A DNA stretch of 58,503 bases from Bryobacterales bacterium (GTDB lineage: Bacteria; Acidobacteriota; Terriglobia; Bryobacterales; Bryobacteraceae): contig PLRS01000142.1 in assembly GCA_003164035.1 (NCBI GenBank), forward strand, positions 1-58,503, given 5' to 3'. A program made the position numbers and the translations under genes. Of this stretch, positions 33,410-41,875 are shown in pieces. Numbering within the stretch: the stretch's first letter is position 1; each line of letters begins with the position of its first letter. The notes under the pieces are model-generated. The model worked only from the letters and a program-made list of their open reading frames with translations. It did not search any database and was not told where the DNA came from.

Positions 33410-34909
33410 TCACAATCCCGCCGCCGCCGCGCCGCCCAGCTTGCGCCCGATCCTTTTTTGCGCCCAGTAAACACGCTTCATGGCACGCCGGTAGAACATC
33501 CTGCCCGCGTTCAGCCGGTACTGCGATGGTTCCCCCGCCGCTAATTTGACGACCTTGCGCGCCGGGTAGCCGTCGGCAATATGGAACAGGTCTCCACCTT
33601 TTTCGAGGGCGTGCGCCCGCACGTTGAAGAATTGAATGCCGCGCGGGCTTCCGCCTCCCGATCTCTGCCGGTAGATACACCCGGGATTGAACACGCAGGA
33701 CTGGAGCAACTCCAATGTCTTCTCCGGAGGCGCGCAGTCGCGCAGCAGCAGAATCCAATCCTTGGCTTTGCCCCGCTCCCTGAGTTCGGCATAAACCTCA
33801 CCGCCGTTGCGGCCGGTGGCATCGAGGAACGGCACGCCGGCGGCCTCGGCCAGCTCGCGATGCGCGACCTCGGACGACACGACGAAGTCCAGCCGTTTGG
33901 CGGCTTTCAAACTGTCGAGAATGCGCGCGGCTTCCTCGCCGGGGATGGCGCCGGTAAGCCACGCCACGGAGACGATTCGCCGGGGTTTGAGAGTTTTCCC
34001 CGCCGCCCCGATGCGCCGCTCCTGATCTTCCAGGTAGGGGGTCGCCTCACAGATCACCTCGTGTTCATTGCGGTTGTAGGCCGCCGGGCTGAACTCATTG
34101 ACCAGGCCCTTTCTGAGCTTGGGGCTGTCGATTTGGATGAGTTTCTCGCGCCAGACCGGCGACACATCGTCCACCTCTTCGTTGGCATTTCGCTTCGGCA
34201 TGGGCAGGGCGGCGCTGCACATCTCGCACCAGTGAAGTTGGTCGGCGAAATCGGCGGGCGTCCGCTTCCACCAGCCCGGCTCGATTTTCCAGCCGCCGGG
34301 GCCGCCGAGGGTGGCATCCATGGCCGCGGCGATTTCGCAATAGAAGGCGCCTTTGGGCGTGATGGAGGCGCTCCAGAGATTCTGCACCCAGCAGTTGTCG
34401 CGGAGTTTCACCCATTCGTCGTCGGCCACGCCCAGCTCCTTGCGGGTGCACATCATCGTCTCGTGCATGCTGGGATGGGTATGATCGTTCACCAATTGAT
34501 AGCCGAAGGTATCCTGGATCAGCTCGAAATGGTCGTAGTACCTGGGATTCACCGACGTCCAGAGACCGCGCTGGTTGCTGTAGTCTACGTTATAGGCGTT
34601 GGCCAGGATATGTTTGACGAAGTCCGCGGTCGGCTCATAGCAGGCCGTGGAGAAGTCGTCGTACCCGATGTGCTCCCGGTAATAGCGCACGAACTTTTCA
34701 AATTGCGGATGGATCGTAGGCTCCCCTCCCATGATCCCCACAATTCCCTTGAAGCCCCGCATGGAATCGACGGCCTGTTGGAAAGTCTCGAAGTCCATGA
34801 AGAAGGGCTCTTTGTGATGGCCGCAGAAGCGGGTGCAATTGGAACACCGCTTCGGGCAGGCGTTGGTGATCTCGATCTGGATAACTTTCATATCCGCGGG
34901 AGACTTCAT
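33410..34909 (-). CDS. Radical SAM protein in the glycan cluster
   Basis: This 499-residue protein has a radical S-adenosylmethionine core with ITNACPKRCSNCTRFC near residue 15, where CxxxCxxC supplies the [4Fe-4S] ligands. GIMGGEPTIHP (about 65) is the usual SAM-contact GGEP motif. Further cysteines (CWVQN, WCEMCS about 220) could hold an auxiliary cluster but do not match a standard SPASM. Residues about 290-499 form a separate, basic C-terminal region of uncertain fold. The start at 34909 is supported by a strong GGAGG site 8-9 bases upstream. It is transcribed with the flippase and GT2. The position suggests modification of a sugar, lipid carrier or peptide acceptor; that is inference. 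Confidence 0.83.
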   Translation of the reverse strand: MKSPADMKVIQIEITNACPKRCSNCTRFCGHHKEPFFMDFETFQQAVDSMRGFKGIVGIMGGEPTIHPQFEKFVRYYREHIGYDDFSTACYEPTADFVKHILANAYNVDYSNQRGLWTSVNPRYYDHFELIQDTFGYQLVNDHTHPSMHETMMCTRKELGVADDEWVKLRDNCWVQNLWSASITPKGAFYCEIAAAMDATLGGPGGWKIEPGWWKRTPADFADQLHWCEMCSAALPMPKRNANEEVDDVSPVWREKLIQIDSPKLRKGLVNEFSPAAYNRNEHEVICEATPYLEDQERRIGAAGKTLKPRRIVSVAWLTGAIPGEEAARILDSLKAAKRLDFVVSSEVAHRELAEAAGVPFLDATGRNGGEVYAELRERGKAKDWILLLRDCAPPEKTLELLQSCVFNPGCIYRQRSGGGSPRGIQFFNVRAHALEKGGDLFHIADGYPARKVVKLAAGEPSQYRLNAGRMFYRRAMKRVYWAQKRIGRKLGGAAAAGL

Positions 34910-34989
34910 TGGGTTTCCTCCATAGGGAACGAACACGGACGGCAAACACCGTTTCGAATCCGCAATAATGGGACGAAACGGAACATACG

Positions 34990-35982
34990 ATGGGACCGCG
35001 CGACGGAGAACGGGACGGCGGCATTTCGAGCGTCACCGTCGACATTGCCATGCCGACGTACAATTGCGCCGCTTGGCTGGGGCAGGCAGTCGAATCGATT
35101 CTCGCTCAGGACTTCACCGCCTGGCGCCTGATCGTTCGGGACGACCGATCGGCGGACGATACCGGCCGGCGCTTGGCCGACTGGCAGGCGAGGCTGGAGG
35201 AGCGGATGACGACCCTCCCGGATTCCGGAGCCCGCAATCTCGGCGTGACGGGCAACTACAACGCCGTTCTGGCGGCGGCGACTACGTCCTGGGTGATGTC
35301 GGCGGATCCCGACGACGTCTGGCTTCCCGGAAAGATTCCGCGGACGTGCCAAGCCATGCGGCGGGCCGAAGCGGAATTCGGCGCCACCACCCCCATCGCC
35401 ATTTGTACCGACGCGGCCGTGGTGGACGGAGCCGGCCGGACGATCGCTCCCTCCTACTGGCGTTGGTCCCGCTTGGGGCTGACCCGCATCGGCGAGGCGC
35501 CCAGGGTTGCCATGGAGAGCGTGGCCCTGGGTTCCACCATGATGATGAACCGCGCCTTGCTGGACGCGGCACTGCCCATACCGGACGCCGCTCCGTACCA
35601 GGATTGGTGGCTGGCCCTGGTGGCGGCCGCGTTTGGGCGCCTGATTCCACTTCCGGAGCGGACCATTTTGTACCGGCGCCACGGCTGCAACGAAACGGCC
35701 GACCCGTACAGCAGCGCGCTGGGAAGCGCTCTGCGGCGCACCGTTACAGCTCCCGGCGCCGCCAGGCGGCGATTGCGGAAGGTCGTGGCCCAGTCTTCGG
35801 CCATTGCCGGCGCTTTCGTGGAGCGATATAGAAGCCGTCTCGACGCGCGGGACGTGGTGGCGCTGGAGTGCCTCGCGAAGCTCTTTTCCCTGGGTCCGCT
35901 GGAGCGCAGGACCACATTGTGGCAACGCGACCTCTGGTTTAGCTCGCGCATTAAGAACCTGGGCCTGCTGGCGTTGGTGTAG
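34990..35982 (+). CDS. Family 2 glycosyltransferase, rhamnosyltransferase-like
   Basis: A 330-residue GT-A enzyme on the opposite strand to the rest of the glycan cluster. It begins DIAMPTYNCAAWLGQAVESIL (about 18), with DDRSADDTG and the metal-binding SADPDD (about 100). The later conserved PYQDWWLALVAAAFG resembles dTDP-rhamnose-type GT2 proteins. It is flanked by genes pointing away on the left (radical SAM) and toward it on the right (the DPM-like GT ends 9 bp after it). Its isolation suggests its own promoter, in the 80-bp gap before it, or a later insertion into the cluster. Confidence 0.87.
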   Translation: MGPRDGERDGGISSVTVDIAMPTYNCAAWLGQAVESILAQDFTAWRLIVRDDRSADDTGRRLADWQARLEERMTTLPDSGARNLGVTGNYNAVLAAATTSWVMSADPDDVWLPGKIPRTCQAMRRAEAEFGATTPIAICTDAAVVDGAGRTIAPSYWRWSRLGLTRIGEAPRVAMESVALGSTMMMNRALLDAALPIPDAAPYQDWWLALVAAAFGRLIPLPERTILYRRHGCNETADPYSSALGSALRRTVTAPGAARRRLRKVVAQSSAIAGAFVERYRSRLDARDVVALECLAKLFSLGPLERRTTLWQRDLWFSSRIKNLGLLALV

Positions 35983-35990
35983 GTCCGGGC

Positions 35991-37037
35991 TCATAACTGT
36001 TCGACCACCGCTCCCGCGCAGTCGCGCGCCGGCATTGGCGATGCCAATCCCATGCAGCCGCGGTCGCCGATCCGGCTGTTGTCCCGCAACGGCTCGGCCG
36101 GCGGGCATTCGAAGTTGATGCGCTCGCGCTCCACCACCAGCGGGCGGCGCTGCACCTGGGTATGAATGGCCGCGATATACTCGCCCAGTATTCCAACCGA
36201 AATCAATTGCACCGACCCGAAGAAGAATATGCCGATCACCAGCGGTGCGATGCCGGTCGAAAACCGTTGCCAGTAGAGCAGCTTATAGGCGAGGTAGCCG
36301 AGTCCGGCGAGGATGCAAAGCGCGGCCGACACAAACCCCGAAAAAGTGACGATGCGCAGCGGCACCTTGGAGAGGTTGGTGATGCCCAGCATGGCCATGT
36401 CGTAGAGCGTGTAGAAATCGTTCTTGGTGAGGCCGCGCTGGCGCGCCGGCTGGTCGAAGTAGATCTCTTTATGCGGCAGGCCGATTTCCGCGATCATGCC
36501 GCGGAAGTACGGGTAGGGGTCGGCGAACGACTTCACCAGGTCCACCACGCGCCGGTCGTACAGGCCGAATCCGGTGAAGTTTTCGAAGGTCTCGATCGAA
36601 GAGAGACGATTCACCAGGCGGTAATAGCGCTTGCGGATCCAGAACATCAGCGGGTTTTCCTGGCTCGACCGCTTGATGGCGAGCACCATGGAGAAGCCGT
36701 TTTCCCACTCGCGGATCATGTCCGCAATCATCTCCGGAGGGTCCTGAAGGTCCGCGGCCATCCCGACGACGGCGTCGCCCGCGGCCTGATGAAACGCGTG
36801 CATGGGTGAGCGGATGTGCCCGAAGTTGCGGGCGTTGACGATGATCTTCACGTTCGAATCCACCGCCGCGAGACGTTTCAGGACCGCAACCGTGCCATCT
36901 GTCGAGGCATTGTCGATGAAGATATGCTCGTAGCGGTAACGGCCCAACCCTTCCATCACGGCGCGGACGCGGACATACAACTCCTCTACGTTATCCTCTT
37001 CGTTAAAGCATCCGGTAATCACGCTGATGGTTTTCAT
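35991..37037 (-). CDS. GtrB/DPM-like family 2 glycosyltransferase with C-terminal membrane helices
   Basis: This 348-residue enzyme resembles polyprenyl-phosphate sugar transferases. The N terminus SVITGCFNEEDNVEELY, DNASTDGT, NARNFGH and the metal site ADLQDPPEM (about 95-103) are all typical. Two hydrophobic segments near 230-310 (FVSAALCILAGLGYLAYK, LVIGIFFFGSVQLISVGI) match the membrane anchor of this subfamily. It would load a sugar onto undecaprenyl phosphate for transfer outside the inner membrane, possibly for the 700-residue GT-C-like protein at 46245. It follows the FkbM gene by 9 bases and ends the large minus-strand block beginning at rfbF. Confidence 0.89.
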   Translation of the reverse strand: MKTISVITGCFNEEDNVEELYVRVRAVMEGLGRYRYEHIFIDNASTDGTVAVLKRLAAVDSNVKIIVNARNFGHIRSPMHAFHQAAGDAVVGMAADLQDPPEMIADMIREWENGFSMVLAIKRSSQENPLMFWIRKRYYRLVNRLSSIETFENFTGFGLYDRRVVDLVKSFADPYPYFRGMIAEIGLPHKEIYFDQPARQRGLTKNDFYTLYDMAMLGITNLSKVPLRIVTFSGFVSAALCILAGLGYLAYKLLYWQRFSTGIAPLVIGIFFFGSVQLISVGILGEYIAAIHTQVQRRPLVVERERINFECPPAEPLRDNSRIGDRGCMGLASPMPARDCAGAVVEQL

Positions 37038-37046
37038 GGCTACTCC

Positions 37047-38261
37047 TCAGCCGTCCTCCCGCGCGGAATCCATCGCTCGATGCGGCGGGACCGCGTAGCA
37101 GACCAAATCGAAACCATCCATGCAATGCGCCCGCAGCGACAACCGTCCCGCGGGCATCAGCCGGCCGATTCGCAGGGGAATCTGCCACAGATGGCCCTGG
37201 GTGTGATAGGCACAGATCGCCAGCAGGGGCGCCTGCTCCCGCAGCACCTCGGATGCGCCTTCGAGCGCATCCATCTCGGCGCCCTCGATGTCCATCTTGA
37301 TAAACGTCGGGCTTTCGCCCGCCAGGCATTCGTCCAGCGAAACCGAATCCACCTCGATGCCGCCCGATTCGGAGACCGCGGCGCTGGCCAGGCCCGACGC
37401 CCGAAACCGCACTTTGGCGCGGCGCCGGCCCACGGCTGCCTGAATGGCGCGGGCGCGTCCCCTGAGGTTCGGGTCTTCCTCAATGCGGTGCTGCAGCGCG
37501 GCGAAATTCGCCGGGTCGGCTTCGAGCGCCATAGCGCCGCGGTACCTGCCGCCGGTCCATGCCATCAGATCGCGGAGCGTGTCGCCGTCGTAGGCGCCGC
37601 AATCCACAAAGTATTCGTCGTCGCGCGGCCCGAACAGCCGCTCGGGAAAGTATGGGACGCCCCTTTCCGGCGGTATCAAGCCAGCCACGTCGCCTGTAAG
37701 GCGGAGTTGTAGCTGCCCGATGAATTCGGCCCGCGAGCGGCGGCCTTCTAGCAGCTCAAACGCCTCCCGCACCTGTTCACGCTGCGGGTGAACCAGACTC
37801 GGCAACGCCCACAGGTAGTACGGGAGGAAGGTTTGGGAGTACTTCCAAAAGAGCCAGGTAAATGGCACGATGCGCCGGCAGCCTCTCGCAGCCAGATTCG
37901 CGCGAATGCTGTCGATGCCGGCCGAAACCACCGGGCTCCACACCGCGATCACGAAGGCCGAGTCGAAGCCAAAGCGACGGGCGGCCGTTTCGGGAGAAAA
38001 GACCGGCACGCCTTCAATCGAAGTGTCCCAGCGCGCGGGGTTCCGGTCCGCGAACGCCAACGGCTCTAACCCATTGGCGCGAAGCCCCGCCAGCGTGCGC
38101 CTTCCCAACCCACCGGAACCATAAATGACGATTCGCCGCTCACACCCCTGGGCAGCCTCGTCGAATGCGTTCCGCTCCCGCTCCGCGGCCCTCTCCCCGC
38201 TTTCCGCCAGCAGTTCTTCCAGGCGCTCGCGCAGTGACTCGGCCGCCATTGTGCCCCTCAT
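37047..38261 (-). CDS. FkbM family methyltransferase with N-terminal Rossmann-like domain
   Basis: The 404-residue protein has two parts. The first (about 40-130) has a dinucleotide-like motif VIYGSGGLGRRTLAGLR and FADRNPARWDT, as in sugar-modifying multidomain proteins. The second (about 205-390) is an FkbM methyltransferase with YFVDCGAYDGDTLRDL and FIKMDIEGAEMDALEG, the characteristic SAM-binding pair. Function is probably O-methylation of a sugar in the exported glycan. The ATG at 38261 overlaps the NeuB stop (ATGA); a second Met four codons in has a better GAGGGG site and may be the real start. Frames starting further upstream read into the NeuB gene and are discarded. Confidence 0.86.
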   Translation of the reverse strand: MRGTMAAESLRERLEELLAESGERAAERERNAFDEAAQGCERRIVIYGSGGLGRRTLAGLRANGLEPLAFADRNPARWDTSIEGVPVFSPETAARRFGFDSAFVIAVWSPVVSAGIDSIRANLAARGCRRIVPFTWLFWKYSQTFLPYYLWALPSLVHPQREQVREAFELLEGRRSRAEFIGQLQLRLTGDVAGLIPPERGVPYFPERLFGPRDDEYFVDCGAYDGDTLRDLMAWTGGRYRGAMALEADPANFAALQHRIEEDPNLRGRARAIQAAVGRRRAKVRFRASGLASAAVSESGGIEVDSVSLDECLAGESPTFIKMDIEGAEMDALEGASEVLREQAPLLAICAYHTQGHLWQIPLRIGRLMPAGRLSLRAHCMDGFDLVCYAVPPHRAMDSAREDG

Positions 38262-39376
38262 GATGCCCGAACCGCTTCCAGCCGCAACGGCGCCGGCAAG
38301 CCGCGCCGGTAGATCAACTCCCGCAGCGAGGGAATGCTGGCATACGGGCTGTCGATGTCGTCGATCATGACGGGCGCGTCTTTCTCGACGGCATGAAGCA
38401 GAACTTCTCCGCGCATCAGTTCCCGGCACGAAATCTGCCCCTGCAGCAAAGGCACGGCCAGGTACACATCCTCGTCGCCCAGAACATGCCCCTCCGGCAG
38501 GTTTTCGCGCACGTATACGCCTCGTACCAGGGAATCCAGATATTGAATTTCTTTCAACGGCGGCATGCGCTTCTGCGTGCCGGGCGCGCCGCAGATTTCC
38601 TTGGCCTTGTGGAACGCCTTGAACCACGCGTCCACCTGCTCCGGCTTCGAACAGTACGGCGAAACCGCCATGCCGTCGGCGTCGATGTCGATATGCCGTT
38701 CGAAAGTGCGCGCCCCTTTGGCGTACGCCACCAGCATGGAGGAATGCCAGTCCGAGCACTCGTGGGTGGAAAAGCCGATGGTGTGCGACGGGTAGCGCGC
38801 GCGCAGAAAATCGATCTGGTTCATCTCCAGCTCCCGGTCCTCGGAGGGATAAATCGAGACGCAGTGGTTGATCGCCAGGGGAATGTTGCGGTTCTGGAAG
38901 AACGTCACCAGGTCGTCGAGGTCTTTCAGCGAACTGCCGCCGGTGGAGACGATCACCGGCTTCTTGGTTTTGGCGATCTTCTCGAGCAGCATCCAGTCGT
39001 TCAGATCGCTGCTGGCAATCTTCAGAATCGGTATGGCGAGCGCGCAGCAAAGGTCCACCGACCGCTCGTCGAACGGCGTCGCCATGGGCACGCAGGAAGC
39101 CTTGCGGATAGCCTTCACCAGCGCCGCAAAGTCGTCTTCCGCCATCCTGGTCTCGAGCGTCTTCTTGATATACCGGATATCCGTCCGATGGAGGAAATCC
39201 TTGTGGATGAAGCTCGGGACATCCCGAAACTGCAGCTTGATGGCCGCCCGGATGTTGTTGAAACGGACCACCTGCGCAAACGTGCCGACGATCTTCAACC
39301 CGCGTTCCAGCCGCCCCCAATGGTTGTTGGCCATTTCGAGAACGAAGAGCTCTTCAAATATGTCGCGGTCGATCAT
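38258..39376 (-). CDS. NeuB-family N-acetylneuraminate synthase-like enzyme with SAF domain
   Basis: This 372-residue protein resembles synthases that join phosphoenolpyruvate to a hexosamine to make nonulosonic acids. The barrel has ELFVLEMANNHWGRLERG at the N terminus, KLQFRD, TPFDERSVDL (about 100), KIASSDLN, STGGSS and ARTFERHIDID (about 225), which matches the family's EKH-type metal site. The C-terminal 65 residues resemble an SAF/antifreeze-like domain (SLVRGVYVRENLPEGHVL). No NeuA-type CMP transferase or NeuC-type epimerase gene is in the window, so a pure sialic acid pathway is not supported. Overlaps the FkbM start by four bases. Confidence 0.88.
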   Translation of the reverse strand: MIDRDIFEELFVLEMANNHWGRLERGLKIVGTFAQVVRFNNIRAAIKLQFRDVPSFIHKDFLHRTDIRYIKKTLETRMAEDDFAALVKAIRKASCVPMATPFDERSVDLCCALAIPILKIASSDLNDWMLLEKIAKTKKPVIVSTGGSSLKDLDDLVTFFQNRNIPLAINHCVSIYPSEDRELEMNQIDFLRARYPSHTIGFSTHECSDWHSSMLVAYAKGARTFERHIDIDADGMAVSPYCSKPEQVDAWFKAFHKAKEICGAPGTQKRMPPLKEIQYLDSLVRGVYVRENLPEGHVLGDEDVYLAVPLLQGQISCRELMRGEVLLHAVEKDAPVMIDDIDSPYASIPSLRELIYRRGLPAPLRLEAVRAS

Positions 39377-39382
39377 GGCGGT

Positions 39383-40051
39383 TCAACACCTTTCCGCGAA
39401 GACGGAAACGCCGCATCGCTCGGCGATTTTGTCCCATCCGCTCACGCGCTTCGCTTCGGCCGGAAGCGAGGTGTCGTCCCCGTACCCACCGGCGACAATG
39501 GCGCAATCGATGCCGGCAGCCATGGCCGCGCCGCAGTCCTCCGCCGTGTCGCCGATCATCAGGCACGCCGAGGGGACCAGGGCGCGCCGCCGTAACAAGT
39601 CCACCAGCACCTCCGCCTTCGAGGCGAACGCGGGCGTCCGCGAATCGCGGCACCGGATCTCCTCGAAATAGCCGGCGAGTTTCAATTCATCCAGAATCCT
39701 TTCGGTCACTCGCGCCGGCTTATTCGTGACTAACCACAGGCCGATCCCGCCGTCCCGCAACTGCTCCAGCAGCTCCGCGGCGCCCGTCTGCAATCGCGTT
39801 CTGCGCCAGCCGCCGGAATCGTAACTGGAGCGGAAAGCGTATTCGAGCCGGTCCAGACGCGCCGGCTCCCGCACCCCGGAGACGGTCGCCAGAATCCGCC
39901 GGATGGGCGGGCCGATCAGCGGCCGGAGATCGCGCGATAGCGGAGGAAGGCCGCAACGCGCCAGCGCCGCCTGGACAGACCATTCGATCCCCGGCAGCGA
40001 ATCGACCAGCGTTCCGTCCAGATCGAAGATGGCGTGAAGAATCCGTTCCAC
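39383..40051 (-). CDS. HAD-superfamily hydrolase (phosphoglycolate phosphatase-like)
   Basis: A 222-residue phosphatase of the Gph/PGMB type. The catalytic motif FDLDGTLVDS lies at about 8-17, then the cap domain, LVTNKPARVTERIL (about 105) for motif II, and MIGDTAEDCGAAMAAG (about 165) for the metal-binding acidic pair. It sits between a TPP enzyme and the NeuB-like synthase with gaps of 3 and 6 bases, so it likely dephosphorylates a sugar or nonulosonate phosphate made in the same pathway (as NeuB-linked phosphatases do). A housekeeping phosphoglycolate role is less likely in this setting. Confidence 0.86.
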   Translation of the reverse strand: MERILHAIFDLDGTLVDSLPGIEWSVQAALARCGLPPLSRDLRPLIGPPIRRILATVSGVREPARLDRLEYAFRSSYDSGGWRRTRLQTGAAELLEQLRDGGIGLWLVTNKPARVTERILDELKLAGYFEEIRCRDSRTPAFASKAEVLVDLLRRRALVPSACLMIGDTAEDCGAAMAAGIDCAIVAGGYGDDTSLPAEAKRVSGWDKIAERCGVSVFAERC

Positions 40052-40054
40052 CGG

Positions 40055-41875
40055 CTATGCCTCCTGTCCGATCGAGAGATTCGATTCCAGTTCCTCGGCC
40101 GGGAGGAAAGGATACATGTCCTCCAGGTCGGGAGAAACCAGCGTGCCGTCCGGCAGTTGCCGGGATTTCAGGCGCGGCTCGAACTCCTGGGCCGGATCGA
40201 GGCGCACGTGGCACATGGCCGGGCCGGGGGCATCGAGAACGGCGGCGATCCGCGCGAAGTCGCGATCGCTTTCGATCCGGCCGGCCGGTATGCCGTAGGC
40301 GGCGGCGAGCTTCGCCGGATCGGGAAACGAAATGCCGCTGGCCGGGCTTTCTCCCACCAGCTTGCCGAAAAAATTGGCCTGCGTCTGCCGGATGGAAAGG
40401 TATCCGCCGTTATCGAGAACGAAGATCTTCACCGGCAACCGGTGATGCGCCACCGTTTGCAATTCCTGGATGTTCATCTGGATGCCGCCGTCTCCGGCCA
40501 GGCAGACCACGCGCTTGCCTTCGCGCGCCACCGCCGCTCCCACCGCCGCCGGCAGCTCATAGCCCATCGAGGCCGCGCCGGAATTGGAAATCAACCGCTG
40601 GCCGGCCTTCAATCGCGCCGCCTGGTACGGCACGATGGTGGCGGCCGCGTTGCCGCACACGACGACTTCGTCCTCGGCCAAGGCGTCGAACAACCGCTCG
40701 ATAAAGTAGTACGGGTTGAGCGGCGAGCGCTTCTCGAATACGTCCGGCTGGCGGTGCTTGTCGAGCACCACCGGATATCTTTCCCTACGCTCGCGGCACC
40801 AGGCGAGCCACCCGGCATGCCGGCTGGCGCGGTAGGTGGATTCGGAAAGCTGCCGCTCCATCTCCCGCAGGAAGATTTTCAGATCGCAGTGGATCGGCAG
40901 CTCGGGCCGCACCGTGGGCTTCTCCAGTTCGGCCGCGTCCACGTCCACCTGCATCTTGAAGGCGTGGCGCGCGAAGGAACGCCAGTTGTAGCTCACCTGC
41001 CGGATATTCAGCCGCGATCCCAAGATCAACAACGCGTCCGCATTCTGCACGGTGAAGTTGCCGGCGCGTTCGCCAATGGTTCCCGGCCTGCCGCAAAACA
41101 ACGGATCGTCGCTCGCGATCAGGTCGTGGGTCCACGCCGTGGTCACCGGCACGCCCAGGCGCCGCGTCACCTGGCGGAACTCCTCGAGAGCCTGGGCCGC
41201 GCGAATACCGCTGCCGGCCAATATGACCGGACGTTCGGCGTCGGCCAAGCGGCGAATCACCTGCCCGCACTGCCGTTCGATTTGCGCCCGGTCCCAGACG
41301 AGCGCGTCCTCGGAGGCGTCGTAGCCGCGCAAGCGTTCCTCGTCGATCCTGGCCGCCTGCACGTCCACGGGAATGTCGAGCCAGCACGGCCCGGGCCGTC
41401 CAGCCGCCGCCAGGAACCAGGCCTTTTCCAGGTGATAGCGGATGGTTTCCGGATCGTCCACCAGGACTGCGTATTTCGTGATCCCGCCGGCCATCCGCAC
41501 GATGTCGGCTTCCTGGTCTCCCAGTTGCCGGAGGCCCCTGGTTCCCATGACGGCCATGCAGGTTTCGCGCTTCACCTGTCCGGAAACCACCAGCAGGGGA
41601 ACCGAGTCCGTCCAGGCGCCGAATACGCCGTTCAGCGCATTGATCCCGCCCGGCCCTGTGGTCACGTTTACCACCCCGGTCTGCCCCGTCACCCGCGCGT
41701 AGCATTCAGCGCCCATGGCCGACGCCTGCTCGTGGTGGTTGCACAGGTAGCGGATGCGGCTCTCGCGGGCAAAGGAATCGTTCAGGTGCATGGCCCCGCC
41801 GCCGGGGATCAGAAACACGTGCCGCACGCCCCAATCGGCAAGCGTTCGGACGACGTAATGGGATAGCTTGATCAT
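40055..41875 (-). CDS. Thiamine-diphosphate-dependent acetolactate-synthase-like enzyme, possible YerE-type sugar-branching enzyme
   Basis: This 606-residue protein has the three-domain layout of acetohydroxyacid synthases. The PYR domain has the catalytic Glu in CNHHEQASAMGAE (about 47-59) and GPGGINALNG. The central domain has LILGSRLNIRQVSY. The PP domain has the ThDP motif CLAGDGGIQMN with the downstream Asn (about 450-480). Co-location with rfbF and rfbH recalls YerE of Yersinia, which transfers an acetyl unit from pyruvate to a CDP-3,6-dideoxy-4-keto sugar. That assignment is inference; ordinary acetolactate synthase or another decarboxylase is not excluded, but no ilvC or ilvN is nearby. 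Start at the ATGA overlap (41875) with the preceding SDR stop. Confidence 0.82.
   Translation of the reverse strand: MIKLSHYVVRTLADWGVRHVFLIPGGGAMHLNDSFARESRIRYLCNHHEQASAMGAECYARVTGQTGVVNVTTGPGGINALNGVFGAWTDSVPLLVVSGQVKRETCMAVMGTRGLRQLGDQEADIVRMAGGITKYAVLVDDPETIRYHLEKAWFLAAAGRPGPCWLDIPVDVQAARIDEERLRGYDASEDALVWDRAQIERQCGQVIRRLADAERPVILAGSGIRAAQALEEFRQVTRRLGVPVTTAWTHDLIASDDPLFCGRPGTIGERAGNFTVQNADALLILGSRLNIRQVSYNWRSFARHAFKMQVDVDAAELEKPTVRPELPIHCDLKIFLREMERQLSESTYRASRHAGWLAWCRERRERYPVVLDKHRQPDVFEKRSPLNPYYFIERLFDALAEDEVVVCGNAAATIVPYQAARLKAGQRLISNSGAASMGYELPAAVGAAVAREGKRVVCLAGDGGIQMNIQELQTVAHHRLPVKIFVLDNGGYLSIRQTQANFFGKLVGESPASGISFPDPAKLAAAYGIPAGRIESDRDFARIAAVLDAPGPAMCHVRLDPAQEFEPRLKSRQLPDGTLVSPDLEDMYPFLPAEELESNLSIGQEA

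Noticed and set aside
33581-35131. 516-codon plus-strand ORF opposite the radical SAM gene
   Set aside because: Mirror frame of a protein with intact radical SAM motifs and a strong ribosome site; no start context of its own.
37047-39320. A 757-residue version of the FkbM protein reaching into the NeuB gene
   Set aside because: Residues before 38261 are an out-of-frame reading of the NeuB gene. The ATGA overlap and the FkbM domain start support 38261.
38258-40051. Full sialic acid or legionaminic acid pathway
   Set aside because: Only a NeuB-like synthase and a phosphatase are present; no CMP transferase, 2-epimerase or aminotransferase is found in the window.
40034-41866. 610-codon plus-strand ORF opposite the ThDP enzyme
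   Set aside because: Reverse frame of an enzyme with all ThDP motifs; composition is typical of a shadow frame.
40055-41875. Branched-chain amino acid acetolactate synthase (ilvB)
   Set aside because: Not fully excluded, but no ilvN or ilvC is adjacent, and the gene overlaps sugar genes, so a glycan role is preferred.
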